From Streptomonospora salina (GTDB lineage: Bacteria > Actinomycetota > Actinomycetes > Streptosporangiales > Streptosporangiaceae): a stretch of 64,000 nt of DNA. Shown in pieces: positions 46,037 through 55,278 of the stretch (position 1 is the first letter of the stretch; each line of letters starts with the position of its first letter). Where the stretch lies: NCBI RefSeq assembly GCF_014204715.1, contig NZ_JACHLY010000001.1:2573001-2637000 (forward strand), given 5' to 3'. Below the pieces are notes generated by a model. It did no database searches, had not been told where the DNA came from, and saw nothing but the letters and a program-made list of their open reading frames with translations. The position numbers and the translations under genes were made by a program.

Positions 46037-48280
46037 TCACTCGGCGGTGTGGTCGATCTCGTTGATGATCTTGCCGCCGAGTTCGGACTCGATCAGCGCG
46101 AATCCGGAAGACCCGGATCGCGGGGCGGTGCCGCCGTCCGCCGGACCGGGCGGCGACGGCGCCGGTGCGGACTCGGGAACCGGCGCGGGTTCCGAGGCCG
46201 GCGCGGAGCCGTCGCCGCCCCCCGGCCCGGGCCCGTGATCGGGCTGCGGAGCCGGGACGGGACTCTCAAAAGGGTCGGGCGGCGGGGCCTGTGCATCCTC
46301 GAACGGGTCGGGCGGCGGTTCCTGCTGGTGCGGCATGGCGGGCGGCCCCGGCGCGGCGGACGCCCGCGGACCGGCACCGCCGCCGTGCGTGTCGGGTTCG
46401 TCGGCAGCGAGGGCCGCCGACGGCGAGGGCCCCGGCCCGTGATCGGGCCGCGCAGCCGCGGACGTGTCCCAGTCGGCGGGCTCGGGGGCCGCCGCCGGCG
46501 GGGACGGCTGCGGGGGCGCCGAGCGCTGCGGCGCCTGGTTGGCCGCGATCCCGCTGACGCGCGCGTCGACGCCCAGGACCTGGCGGACCGCCTGGACGAC
46601 CACCTGGTCGTTGCCGCTGCTGGCCAACGCCTTGGCGTCGTTGGCGCGGGAGAACCCGAGTTGGATGGTGCCGTTCTCGGCCGCGACCGGTTTCACGTCC
46701 ATGCCGCTGAGCCATATCCAGACGGACTTCTTGACTCCGTAGACCGCCTGCATGATCCGGCCCCAGGCTTCCTGGACCGTCGCGAGGTCGAGGGCACCGC
46801 CCTGCTGCGCCGGCGCGTCGGCCGATCCCGCGGGCGCGGCGGGCGCCGGGTCCGGCTGCGGAGCGGGTGGCGCCGCCTGGCCGGAACGGCCGGCTGCGGG
46901 GCCGGGGCCCGGGTCGTCGGGCACGCCCCAGTCCGCATCGGCGGCGGGGGCCGGCCGGGGTTCCTCGTCCGCCCCGCCCGCCGCGGCGGGCGGGGCGGAC
47001 GGCTGCCGCTGCGCGGGACCGGGCTCACGGCTCGGGGCGGGCGAGGGGTCCGGCGCGGAAGGCGCCGCGGGCTGCGCGGGCGCCGGCGACGGCACGGCCG
47101 CCTGCCCGGAGGACATCCGCCGCTCCAGCTGCTCCAACCGGGCCACCAGCGCACCCGAGTCGTCCCCGCCCCCGCCGGCGGCACCCGGCAGCAGGATCCG
47201 CGCGCACGTCAGCTCCAGCAGCAGGCGCGGCGAGGTGGCGCCGCGCATGTCGGTCAGGCCGTCGTTGAGGATGTCGGCGGCCCGGGTGAGCCGCGCCGCT
47301 CCGACGCTTCGGGCCTGCTCGCCCATGCGCTCCACAGCGTCGGGCGCGACGTTGATCAGGCCTTTGTCCAACGCGTCGGGCACCGCGGCCAGCACCACAA
47401 GATCGCGGACCCGCTCCAGCAGGTCCGCGGTGAACCGGCGGGGGTCGTGGCCGCCTTCCATCACACGGTCGATCAGCCCGAACACCGCGGCGCCGTCGGC
47501 CCCGCCGAGCGCGTCGACCATGTCGCCGAGCAGACCGGAATCGGTGAAGCCCAGCAGCCCCACCGCGCCGTCGCGGGTGACGCCGTTCTCGTCGGAGCCC
47601 GCCAGCAGCTGGTCCATGATGGACAGCGAGTCGCGCGCCGAACCGGCGCCGGCGCGCACCACCAGCGGCAAAGCTGCGGGATCGAAAGCGACGCCCTCGT
47701 CGGTGAGGATCTCCTCGATGAGCTCGCGCAGCGTACTCGGCGGGATCAGCCGGAACGGGTAGTGGTGGGTGCGCGAGCGGATGGTGCCGATGACCTTGTC
47801 CGGCTCGGTGGTGGCGAAGACGAATTTCAGGTGGGGCGGGGGCTCTTCGACGAGCTTGAGCAGCGCGTTGAAACCCTCGCGGGTCACCATGTGCGCCTCG
47901 TCGATGATGTAGACCTTGAAGCGCGAGTTCACCGGCGCGAAGAACGCGCGCTCGCGCAGGTCGCGAGCGTCGTCGACACCGCCGTGGGACGCGGCGTCGA
48001 TCTCGATGACGTCGATGCTGCCGGGGCCGTCGGGCGCCAGCGCGACGCAGGCCTCGCATTCGCCGCAGGGATCGGGCGTGGGGCCCTGGTCGCAGTTGAG
48101 CGACCGGGCCAGGATCCGCGCGCTGGACGTCTTGCCGCAGCCCCGGGGGCCGCTGAACAGGTAGGCGTGGTTGACGCGGCCGTTGCGCAGCGCCTGGCGC
48201 AGCGGTTCGGTGACGTGCTCCTGCCCGCGGACCTCGCCGAATGTCGCAGGCCGGTACTTGCGATACAGCGCGATGCTCAC
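46037..48280 (-). CDS. dnaX: DNA polymerase III subunits gamma and tau
   Basis: 747 residues. AAA+ domain with Walker A GPRGCGKTSSARI, zinc site (CDQGPTPDPCGECEAC), Walker B YIIDEAHMV, sensor ATTEPDKVIGTIRSR; domain III follows (to about 380), then a very long Pro/Ala/Asp-rich tail with an embedded folded segment near 500-600 (WGRIMQAVYGVKKSVWIWLS). Loads the sliding clamp and dimerises the polymerase. GTG 48280 (VSIALYRKYRP) is the usual start; an upstream Met would add 11 residues. The SRP RNA gene is just upstream on the same strand. Confidence 0.95.
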   Translation of the reverse strand: MSIALYRKYRPATFGEVRGQEHVTEPLRQALRNGRVNHAYLFSGPRGCGKTSSARILARSLNCDQGPTPDPCGECEACVALAPDGPGSIDVIEIDAASHGGVDDARDLRERAFFAPVNSRFKVYIIDEAHMVTREGFNALLKLVEEPPPHLKFVFATTEPDKVIGTIRSRTHHYPFRLIPPSTLRELIEEILTDEGVAFDPAALPLVVRAGAGSARDSLSIMDQLLAGSDENGVTRDGAVGLLGFTDSGLLGDMVDALGGADGAAVFGLIDRVMEGGHDPRRFTADLLERVRDLVVLAAVPDALDKGLINVAPDAVERMGEQARSVGAARLTRAADILNDGLTDMRGATSPRLLLELTCARILLPGAAGGGGDDSGALVARLEQLERRMSSGQAAVPSPAPAQPAAPSAPDPSPAPSREPGPAQRQPSAPPAAAGGADEEPRPAPAADADWGVPDDPGPGPAAGRSGQAAPPAPQPDPAPAAPAGSADAPAQQGGALDLATVQEAWGRIMQAVYGVKKSVWIWLSGMDVKPVAAENGTIQLGFSRANDAKALASSGNDQVVVQAVRQVLGVDARVSGIAANQAPQRSAPPQPSPPAAAPEPADWDTSAAARPDHGPGPSPSAALAADEPDTHGGGAGPRASAAPGPPAMPHQQEPPPDPFEDAQAPPPDPFESPVPAPQPDHGPGPGGGDGSAPASEPAPVPESAPAPSPPGPADGGTAPRSGSSGFALIESELGGKIINEIDHTAE

Positions 48281-48442
48281 GGCGCGCTCACTGCTCCCTC
48301 CGCGGACCGGCACGGTGCGGTAGTCCGGGGCGACCGATCGCCCCCGGCCGTGTCCGCGAGTCCATTCAACCCTGTACCTGCGACAGTTCGCACGGAGCGG
48401 CGCCGAAGAGGCGGGGGCGAAAAAGGCCTCCCGAGAAAGAGA

Positions 48443-48532
48443 AGGACCCCCCGCGCACCCGCCAGAGCTTACTTATCCTTGCTGCCTTCCGGCCCTGGGG
48501 AGGTTCATAAGGTGACGCCGCACGAGGGGTCT
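48443..48532 (-). ncRNA. ffs: Signal recognition particle RNA (small type, 4.5S-like)
   Basis: Minus strand carries the SRP core CCAGGGCCGGAAGGCAGCAA with the GGAAG-type tetraloop region and the asymmetric loop partner. The ends AGACCCCTCGTGC and GCGCGGGGGGTCCT pair with minor mismatches to close the hairpin. Binds Ffh for membrane-protein targeting. Lies immediately before dnaX, its usual actinobacterial place. Exact ends are approximate by a few bases. Confidence 0.9.
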
Positions 48533-48598
48533 GCCCCCTACTGTATCGGACGTGCGCGCCTTGGCGAACCCGTTCGGGCCGTCGCCCGGTGACGGTGC

Positions 48599-49375
48599 TC
48601 ACGCATGCGAAGAGCGCCCCTCCCCGGCCGGCGCGGACACCGCGCCGGCCCGTTCCCGCCGCGGCGCGGCGGCGGCCGCGCCGGCGCGGGCCTGCCGGTC
48701 CCGAATCCGGCCCAGCCAGAGCTCGGCGACGATCAGGTTGACCACCCAGCTCATCCAGGCCGACACCCCGACCGCCTGCCTGAGTGCCTCCAGGTCGGGT
48801 CGGCCGCCCGTGAGGACCTCGGGCGCGAAGACCGCCATGGACAGCATCAGCCAGATCCGGTTGGCGACGATGGAGAACGCCAGCGCGAAGCTGCGCACCA
48901 TCCACTCCCGATGCCGGGTGAAATCGCGCCGGCGGGCGGCGCGGTAGCCGAACACGGTCGAGGCGATCCACAACGCGGCCGCCACGGCATTGCCGACCTG
49001 CTGGTTGGGGCCCATCTGCACGTAGGGGGTGATGGCCAGGACCGCGATCCCCGTCGGCAGGGCCGCGAGCACGTAGATCCGTCCGCTCCACCGGTGCACG
49101 GCGGGCAGGCGGACCCGCAGCCGGGGCCAGACCTGCAGGCACGCGGTGACCAGCGCGACCGCGCCGAGGAAGATGTGGGCGACCAGCACGGGGTAGTAGT
49201 ACGGCGGCGCCGACTCCGGGACCGCGTTGCGTGCCTCGCCGGGATCGAGGCCGACGTAGGGCGGCAGCGCATGCAGCAGGAAGACGGCGGTGACCAGCGC
49301 CAGCGGGCCGATCCACGGACGGGCGGGCAGGGGGCGGACGCGGGACGGTGCGGTCGGCGGCGGATCAGGGCTCAT
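48599..49375 (-). CDS. DUF2306 membrane protein
   Basis: 258 residues, about seven helices (WIGPLALVTAVFLLHALP, VLVAHIFLGAVALVTACLQV, VYVLAALPTGIAVLAITPY-like YVLAALPTGIAVLAITPYV). His residues in VHRWSGRIYV and RHREWMVRSFALAFS suit a haem- or quinone-type membrane protein. Function unknown. ATG 49375 follows AAGAGGACC. The 210 bases before the tRNA-Ser gene hold no gene. Confidence 0.85.
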   Translation of the reverse strand: MSPDPPPTAPSRVRPLPARPWIGPLALVTAVFLLHALPPYVGLDPGEARNAVPESAPPYYYPVLVAHIFLGAVALVTACLQVWPRLRVRLPAVHRWSGRIYVLAALPTGIAVLAITPYVQMGPNQQVGNAVAAALWIASTVFGYRAARRRDFTRHREWMVRSFALAFSIVANRIWLMLSMAVFAPEVLTGGRPDLEALRQAVGVSAWMSWVVNLIVAELWLGRIRDRQARAGAAAAAPRRERAGAVSAPAGEGRSSHA

Positions 49376-49585
49376 GGCGGTCCTCTTCTGCCGGTTCTTC
49401 GGGCTGGGACGTTCATCGTCGCCGCGCGCCGCCTGCGCGTCTGGAGTGCTGAGTCGAAGCCCGGGGTGGTGCCGCCCCCACGGCGCCCGTAGCAGCGCTC
49501 CCCCGGTGCGGACGGCGGAGTCCACCACGCACCGGACCGCCGCCGATGGTCACAGCACTGGACCGCGTCCTGTAGAGTCGTCGGT

Positions 49586-49670
49586 GGAGGATTCGCCTAG
49601 CGGCCTAGGGCGCGCGCCTGGAAAGTGCGTTGGGGGCAACCCCTCACGAGTTCGAATCTCGTATCCTCCG
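49586..49670 (+). tRNA. tRNA-Ser (GGA)
   Basis: 85-base class II tRNA: acceptor GGAGGAT with ATCCTCC, discriminator G, anticodon loop CTGGAAA (anticodon GGA), long variable arm and T loop TTCGAAT. The 3' CCA is not encoded. A terminator hairpin follows 20 bases later. Confidence 0.95.
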
Positions 49671-49690
49671 CCGCCTCTACGAAGGCAGTA

Positions 49691-49726
49691 CGAAGGCCCC
49701 GACCGGGTGCGCGGTCGGGGCCTTCG
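49691..49726 (+). terminator. Terminator of tRNA-Ser(GGA)
   Basis: 14-bp perfect stem CGAAGGCCCCGACC, loop GGGTGCGC, followed by TCGTCGTTT. Confidence 0.85.
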
Positions 49727-49886
49727 TCGTTTCCGGCCCCGCGCCCGGAGGTGCGGGGCGCCGGATCGGCCGGAACCGGTCGGACGGTTTCGTTCCGCGC
49801 CCGTTCCGGGGAACAGTGGGGGTGCCGCGGGCGCGTCTTCGGTCCCTGCGTCCGCCTGTCCCCCACCGCTGCGAGGAGAATCCCGG

Positions 49887-50849
49887 ATGCACGACGACGG
49901 CAGTCTCGTGCTCGACCGCTTGACGCGCTACTACAAGCGGGTACGCGCACTGGACCGACTGTCGATGTCGGTCGGTCCCGGCGAACTGTTCGGGTTCGTC
50001 GGCGGCAACGGCGCGGGAAAGACCACCGCCATGCGCATCGTGCTGGGCGTCCTCGCAGCCGACAGCGGAACGGTGTCCTGGCAGGGGCGCCCGCTGGATC
50101 TGCCGACACGCCGGCGGATCGGCTACATGCCCGAAGAGCGCGGCCTCTACCCGAAAATGGGCGTCCGCGAGCAATTGGAGCACCTCGCGCGGCTGCACGG
50201 TATCGACCCCCCCGGCGCCCGGCGCCGTGCCGACCACTGGGTCGAGCGGTTCGGCCTCACCGGACGCGCCAGAGACGAGGTGAACAACCTCAGCCTGGGC
50301 AACCAGCAGCGCGTCCAGCTCGCCGCGGCTCTGGTACACGATCCCGTGCTGCTGGTGCTGGACGAGCCCTTCTCCGGGCTGGATCCCGAAGCGGTCGACA
50401 TGATGAGCGGGGTACTGCGGGAACGCGCCGCCGAAGGTGTGCCGGTCCTGTTCTCCAGCCACCAGCTGGAGCTGGTCGAGCAGCTGTGCGACCGCGTCGG
50501 AATCATCAAAGAGGGCGCCCTGATCGACGAAGGCGACGTGGACGGACTGCGCGACCGCGGCCCCCGGCGCTACGCCGTGCGCGTCGACGCCGAGGGCGCC
50601 GACGAAGGCGCCTGGCTGTCCGGCGTCGCGGGCGCACGCGCGGCCGGCACCGCGGACGGCGCCCTCCTGGTCGAGCTGCCCGACGGCGCCGACGACCAGG
50701 ACCTGCTGCGCGCCGCGCTGAGCGCCGGGCCGGTGCGCTCGTTCGCGCCGCACCGGCCGCGGCTGGCCGAGCTCTACCGCGAAGCCGTCGAGCCGTCCCG
50801 CGACGCCGCCGAAACCGAAGGTCCCGCCCCGGAGAGGAACGCGGCATGA
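49887..50849 (+). CDS. ABC transporter ATP-binding protein (NatA-like exporter)
   Basis: 320 residues. Walker A GGNGAGKTT, signature LSLGNQQRVQLAAAL (Q-loop PEERGLYP), Walker B VLLVLDEPFSGLD, H-loop SSHQLELVEQ. A C-terminal extension of about 90 residues follows the nucleotide-binding domain. NatA/NatB-type exporters extrude ions, lipids or drugs. ATG 49887 behind GAGGAGAATCCCGG. The stop overlaps the permease start. Confidence 0.92.
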   Translation: MHDDGSLVLDRLTRYYKRVRALDRLSMSVGPGELFGFVGGNGAGKTTAMRIVLGVLAADSGTVSWQGRPLDLPTRRRIGYMPEERGLYPKMGVREQLEHLARLHGIDPPGARRRADHWVERFGLTGRARDEVNNLSLGNQQRVQLAAALVHDPVLLVLDEPFSGLDPEAVDMMSGVLRERAAEGVPVLFSSHQLELVEQLCDRVGIIKEGALIDEGDVDGLRDRGPRRYAVRVDAEGADEGAWLSGVAGARAAGTADGALLVELPDGADDQDLLRAALSAGPVRSFAPHRPRLAELYREAVEPSRDAAETEGPAPERNAA

Positions 50850-52117
50850 ACCCCGAGGACACCAGCGGCCCCGCAGCCGGGTCCGCTCCGGGCGGTGCCG
50901 GTGCCGAGCTCGGTTCCGGCCGGGCCGTGTGGCTGGTCGCCCGCCGGGAGATCCTGGCCCGCGTGCGCAACAAGGCGTTCATCCTCGGCACGCTGGGGCT
51001 GGTCGCCGCGATCGGGTTCGTGGGCGCGATCCCCGCGGTGATGAACCTGCTGTTCGACGACGACGCTGCGGCGCGGGTGGCGGCCGCGCCGCAGGCCCGG
51101 GAGATCGTGGACCGGGCCGGATCCGACGCCGGCGGCTCCCCCGGAGCGAGCATCGAGACCGTCCGGTGGCCGGGGCGCGATCAGGCCGAACAAGCCGTGT
51201 CCGACGGCGACCTGGACGCGGCGCTGGTGGCCGGGGACGGCGAGACCGTCCTGCTGCTGGTCGCCGACACCCCCGAGACCGGCCTGACCGGCCTACTGAA
51301 CACCGCCTATGCCGAACACAGGACGATGGAGGCGCTGGAGGGCTCCGGAGCCGACACCCGGGCGGTCGACGCGGCCATGGACGCGTCGCTGACGGTGCAG
51401 CGGGTCGGGGGCGGCGACGGGGGCGAGGCCGCGTTCTTCACCCGCATGATGATCGGCTTCGGCGCGACCTTCCTGCTCTACATGTCCATCCTGGTCTTCG
51501 GCGTCTACGTGGCCCAGGGCGTGGTCGAGGAGAAGGCGAGCCGCGTCGTGGAACTGCTGCTGGCCACCGTGCGGCCCTGGCAGCTGCTCTTCGGCAAGAT
51601 CGTGGGGATCGGGGCGCTGGGACTGCTCCAGGTCGGCCTGGTCCTGGTGGCGGCGGCGGGTGTCGGCGTGGCGACGGACTACTTCGCCGAGATTCCGGTC
51701 TCCCTGCCCGTCCTCACGGTCAGCCTCGTGGCCTGGTTCGTCGTGGGTTACCTGTTCTTCGCCTCCCTGCTGGCCGGGTCGGCGTCGCTGGTCTCCCGCC
51801 AAGAGGACGTGCAGTCGGCGATCCAGCCGGTCATCGTCCTGATCGCGGTTCCGCTCGCCGTGACGTTCATGACGTTCAGCGTGAACAACGCGGTCCTGGA
51901 CGTCCTGGCGATCCTGCCGCCCTTCTCGCCGTTCATGATGCCGATGCGGCTGGCGATGGGCGAAGCGGCACTCTGGGAGAACCTCCTCGCCCTGGCGCTT
52001 CTCACCGCCGCGCTGATCGGAGCGGTGTGGCTGGCGGCCCGCGTCTACACCGGCGCCGTGCTCGGCACGGGGGCCAAGCTCAAGGCGACGGAGGCGTTCC
52101 GCGCCGGCTCCCGTTGA
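50846..52117 (+). CDS. ABC-2-type permease (NatB-like)
   Basis: 423 residues. First helix (IGFVGAIPAVMNLLF), a large extracellular domain (about 75-195), then five helices (FGATFLLYMSILVFGVYVAQ, IVGIGALGLLQVGLVLVAAA, LVAWFVVGYLFFASLLAGSA, IAVPLAVTFMTF, LLALALLTAALIGAVWLAA). The phrase GVVEEKASRVVELLLATVRP is typical of the YhaP/NatB group. Four-base overlap (ATGA) with the ATPase gene shows a single exporter. Confidence 0.9.
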   Translation: MNPEDTSGPAAGSAPGGAGAELGSGRAVWLVARREILARVRNKAFILGTLGLVAAIGFVGAIPAVMNLLFDDDAAARVAAAPQAREIVDRAGSDAGGSPGASIETVRWPGRDQAEQAVSDGDLDAALVAGDGETVLLLVADTPETGLTGLLNTAYAEHRTMEALEGSGADTRAVDAAMDASLTVQRVGGGDGGEAAFFTRMMIGFGATFLLYMSILVFGVYVAQGVVEEKASRVVELLLATVRPWQLLFGKIVGIGALGLLQVGLVLVAAAGVGVATDYFAEIPVSLPVLTVSLVAWFVVGYLFFASLLAGSASLVSRQEDVQSAIQPVIVLIAVPLAVTFMTFSVNNAVLDVLAILPPFSPFMMPMRLAMGEAALWENLLALALLTAALIGAVWLAARVYTGAVLGTGAKLKATEAFRAGSR

Positions 52118-52240
52118 GCGGTATCGGCACGTCGGTCCGGCTACCGGGCCCGGCGGCCGGGTCCAGGTGTCGGCACGGCGCCGAAGCGACGTATCGACAC
52201 GCCGCGCCGGGGTGCGGCGGCCGCCTGACCGGGGTGTTCA

Positions 52241-52678
52241 CTAAGTGCAGGAGGTCCGGCCGTCCCCGCGCTGCGAGGGGACCGCACCCGATGCGGAGCC
52301 CCGCTTGCGTTCCGCGAAGCGCTCCAGCAGGCCCCGTTCCGCTTCGGTGCGGTCGCTGTGGGTGTACAGCAACCGGGTGAGTCCGGAGCCGTTCAGGATC
52401 CGCGCGGCCGGCGATCCGGCGCCCAGCACGAGTGAGAGTTCGATGCCGCGCGCTTCGGCGCGGGTGTGGACGCGTTCCATCGCCTCACGCATCCCGGCCG
52501 CACACGAGACCGTAAACGTGAAGTCGATCACGATCTCGCTGATGCGCTGGTCGAGCAACCACAGCAGTTGCTCGCGCAAACAGCGGGTGTGCCAAGGCTC
52601 GATGCTCTGCGGCACGGTGACGACGGCGCCGCGCCCGACGTAGTCGACCTTGGCGACGATCTGTGTGGGTTGCTTCAT
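52241..52678 (-). CDS. STAS-domain protein lacking the phosphorylatable serine
   Basis: 145 residues, STAS/anti-anti-sigma fold (YVGRGAVVTVPQSIEPWHTR, IVIDFTFTVSCAAGMREAME). Where SpoIIAA-type antagonists read D-[ST]-S-G, this has S-C-A-A-G, so phosphorylation by a partner-switching kinase is unlikely. The 40-residue tail is charged. Diverges from a normal STAS gene at 53013 across 334 bases without another gene. Confidence 0.75.
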   Translation of the reverse strand: MKQPTQIVAKVDYVGRGAVVTVPQSIEPWHTRCLREQLLWLLDQRISEIVIDFTFTVSCAAGMREAMERVHTRAEARGIELSLVLGAGSPAARILNGSGLTRLLYTHSDRTEAERGLLERFAERKRGSASGAVPSQRGDGRTSCT

Positions 52679-53012
52679 AGTCGTCCGACCGGAAGCCCGG
52701 CCCCTCCTAACGGGACCCCGTGTGCACGAATGCCCCCGCACTCAAGTGATCGGTGTTCGGGGGCGCTCTCGCTCCGCGCCTCCCGACCCACCCTGTCGCT
52801 TCCCCTCTGCACCGATACGCAAACCTGGAAATCGATCGACGCGTTACGGCACCAGAATGTGACGCTATGCCTGATGTGCGCAGAATGGCGGATACATAAC
52901 TTCGATTTGCTCGGCGTTGACAGGGCGGTTGGTAGACATGATGCAGACCGCCGAGGACTCCCGGTCCGGCCAAGGGCCGCCTCACCGCCTTGGGTCCGAA
53001 GGACGAAGTCTT

Positions 53013-53372
53013 ATGCGTACAGCCGCCTCATCGCCGGCCCGCTCCGCCGGCCGGCCCACCGTCGCCGCGATGCCCGCCGAGATCGACATCCACAATCGCG
53101 ACGCCCTGGTACAGCGCATGTGCGGACTGCTCGACGCGGCATCCGATGTCCTCGTCGTGGACATGACCGATACGACCTTCTGCGACTCCTCCGGCGTGCA
53201 CGCACTGCTCAGCGTCCGCCGCCGCGCTCTGGAACACGGCAAGCGGATCCGCGTCGCCGCACCCGGCCACAACGTGCGGCGGGTGCTGGAGATCTGCGGA
53301 ATCGCCAAACTGATGCCGGTGCACGCGAGCATGGCGGACGCCCTTTCGGACCGCCCTTCTACGGGGGTATGA
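53013..53372 (+). CDS. Anti-anti-sigma factor (STAS domain)
   Basis: 119 residues. PAEIDIHNRDALVQRMCGLL and the phospho-acceptor DTTFCDSSGVHALL define a SpoIIAA-type antagonist, which releases a sigma factor from its anti-sigma kinase. ATG 53013 with AAGGACGAAG upstream is preferred; Met codons upstream (52938 and 52941) would add a non-conserved leader. No cognate anti-sigma gene is near. The 300 bases after it (53373-53675) are gene-free. Confidence 0.88.
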   Translation: MRTAASSPARSAGRPTVAAMPAEIDIHNRDALVQRMCGLLDAASDVLVVDMTDTTFCDSSGVHALLSVRRRALEHGKRIRVAAPGHNVRRVLEICGIAKLMPVHASMADALSDRPSTGV

Positions 53373-53675
53373 GAGCCGGCGCCTGAAGGGCCGTTCCCGT
53401 CGGCGCCGCCGTTCCGTCGGAATCCGGCGGTGCGTTCGGGTATCCGGTCCCGGGAACGAACGACGATCCGTTTGCGGCCCAGATCCGAAACGGATTTCGT
53501 CGCGTTGGGACGAAACGGCAGGTGGAGCACAACGGCCGCGCCGACCGCCCCGACTCCCCCGGCGACGGGGATCGTCCACCCGCGCCCCGGGGTCGCGGCC
53601 GATGCGACGAAACCCGGGCGCTACCCCGGCGGGGAGGCTGCCGCCGAGCGCACGCGGGGTACCCGAGCGGGGCGG

Positions 53676-54631
53676 TCACCCCGGAGTCCCCCCGGCACCG
53701 GATACGCCTGCCGCGCCGGATACGTCATGGAGGGCGTGCCGGAGCCACCGCGGACTCCGCGGATCCCGCAGGACGCTGCGCATCGCCGTGCGCAGCCGGC
53801 GCCGGTTGCGTCCGGAGGCCACCTCCTCCAGCATCGCGAGCACGCCTGTCAGCGCCTCCTCGCACGCGCGCCATGCACGCGCCCGGGCGTAGCACTCGAC
53901 GAGCGACACCTGGAAGTACAGGCCGCCGCGCGCATCGGCGCGCGAGGCCGCCAGGTGCGCGGCGTGTTCCACGCGGTCCGCCGCTTCGGCGGCGTCGCCC
54001 TGCGCGAGGAGGACCGCGCCCTCGTGCGCGCCCAGCTCGCACTCGTCGACCCACCAGGTCCACGCCGGGTCGCGGGGCGAAAGCGAGTCCGCCACCGCCG
54101 CCCGGGCGGCACGCAGATCGCCCGCGGCGGGCGTCCCGGCGCCCAGGTCCGCGAGCGCGCGTGCCCGCCGGATGCGCGCCAGCGCCGCCACGCGCGGCGG
54201 GATCCGCGGCCGGGCGAGGATCCCGTCGGAGATGCGCAGTGCCTCCCCGGACCGCCCGACCTCCACATCCTGCATCGCGAGATTGGTCAGCGCGAAGCGC
54301 TCCGTCGACCGGTCGCCGGCACGGCGCGCCAGCCTGTAGGCGTGCAGCGTGGCGGTGCGGGACCCCGGCTGGTCGTCAGCGTCGAAGAGCAGCCATCCGG
54401 CGAGTTCGGCGGCCTCGGCTACAGCGGCGCGGAGGTCGTTGCGGCGCGCGCCGGGCACCCGGCCGCTGCCCAGGCGCCGCTGCGCCCCCCACCAGAGCCC
54501 GACCGCGGCAGCGGAGATCGCATCGGCTCCGTAGCGGCCGTCGTGGGCGACGAGCGAGCCGATCGCGGCGCCGATCCGCTCGATCTCGGCGTCGACGTCG
54601 GGATCGCCGCCGCCGTCGTCCGCGCATGCGA
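53676..54631 (-). pseudogene. C-terminal part of an XRE/TPR-type regulator without its HTH
   Basis: About 318 codons of helical, TPR-like sequence (AEIERIGAAIGSLVAHDGRY, GADAISAAAVGLWWGAQRRL, ALTNLAMQDVEVGRSGEAL, AADRVEHAAHLAASRADARG) match the C-terminal half of actinobacterial XRE regulators. The frame continues upstream into the tRNA-Ser terminator with no HTH and no start. The preserved frame suggests a recent loss of the N-terminal part at the tRNA boundary. Confidence 0.5.
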
Positions 54632-54665
54632 AGGGCCGACCCCCGGATCCCCGGAGACCGGCCCT
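54632..54665 (-). terminator. Terminator of tRNA-Ser(CGA)
   Basis: Stem AGGGCCG paired with CGGCCCT around a 20-base GC-rich loop that itself contains CCGG and GGATCC pairings, just beyond the tRNA 3' end on the minus strand. Confidence 0.65.
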
Positions 54666-54673
54666 CGCGACCG

Positions 54674-54758
54674 CGGTGGAGGTGGGATTCGAACCCACGG
54701 AAGGTTTCCCTTCACTCGCTTTCGAGGCGAGCGCCCTCGGCCACTAGGCGACTCCACC
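54674..54758 (-). tRNA. tRNA-Ser (CGA)
   Basis: Minus strand class II tRNA: acceptor GGTGGAG with CTCCACC, discriminator G, anticodon loop CTCGAAA (anticodon CGA), extra arm with GAAGGGAAACCTTC, T loop TTCGAAT. No encoded CCA. Ten bases after the tadA stop on the same strand. Confidence 0.95.
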
Positions 54759-54768
54759 GCTGAGTACT

Positions 54769-55278
54769 CTACCGGATACGGCGGAGTGAGAAGAACTCGG
54801 AGAGGATCGATCCGCACCGAGCGGCCAGATCCGGGGAGACGAGGTCGGGCGGGACCACCTCGGGGCGGTGGTTGAGCCGGGGGTCGCGGACCACGTCCCA
54901 CAGGGATCCGACCGCTCCCGCCTTGGGATCCCGGGCGCCGTAGACCAGCCGGTCGACACGGGCCTGCACGAGGGCTCCGGCGCACATCGTGCACGGTTCC
55001 AGGGTGACCGCCAGGGTGCAGCCGCTCAAGCGCCACTCGCCGCGGTGGCGGGCCGCGGCGCGCACGGCGAGGATTTCGGCATGGGCGGTGGGGTCGCCGA
55101 CGGCTTCGCGCTCGTTGCGGCCGGTCCCGATCACCTCGTCCGCGGCGTCCACGACGACGGCCCCCACGGGAACGTCGCCGCTTCCGGCGGTGCTCCGGCT
55201 CTCCTCCAGGGCCCGGCGCAGCGCCGCGTCGATCCGGGCACGGCCCATGGGAGCCGGGTCGTTCCCGGTCACCGTCAC
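54769..55278 (-). CDS. tadA: tRNA-specific adenosine deaminase
   Basis: 169 residues. Zinc-deaminase motifs H66-A-E68 (PTAHAEIL) and PCTMC (C96, C99). Converts adenosine 34 of tRNA-Arg(ACG) to inosine. Overlaps the upstream associated-protein gene by four bases (55275-55278). A further 11 residues precede MGRARIDAALRRAL, an alternative start. Confidence 0.95.
   Translation of the reverse strand: MTVTGNDPAPMGRARIDAALRRALEESRSTAGSGDVPVGAVVVDAADEVIGTGRNEREAVGDPTAHAEILAVRAAARHRGEWRLSGCTLAVTLEPCTMCAGALVQARVDRLVYGARDPKAGAVGSLWDVVRDPRLNHRPEVVPPDLVSPDLAARCGSILSEFFSLRRIR

Noticed and set aside
45983-48592. Long plus-strand open frame opposite dnaX
   Set aside because: Antisense shadow with low-complexity Arg/Gly sequence; dnaX on the other strand is unmistakable.
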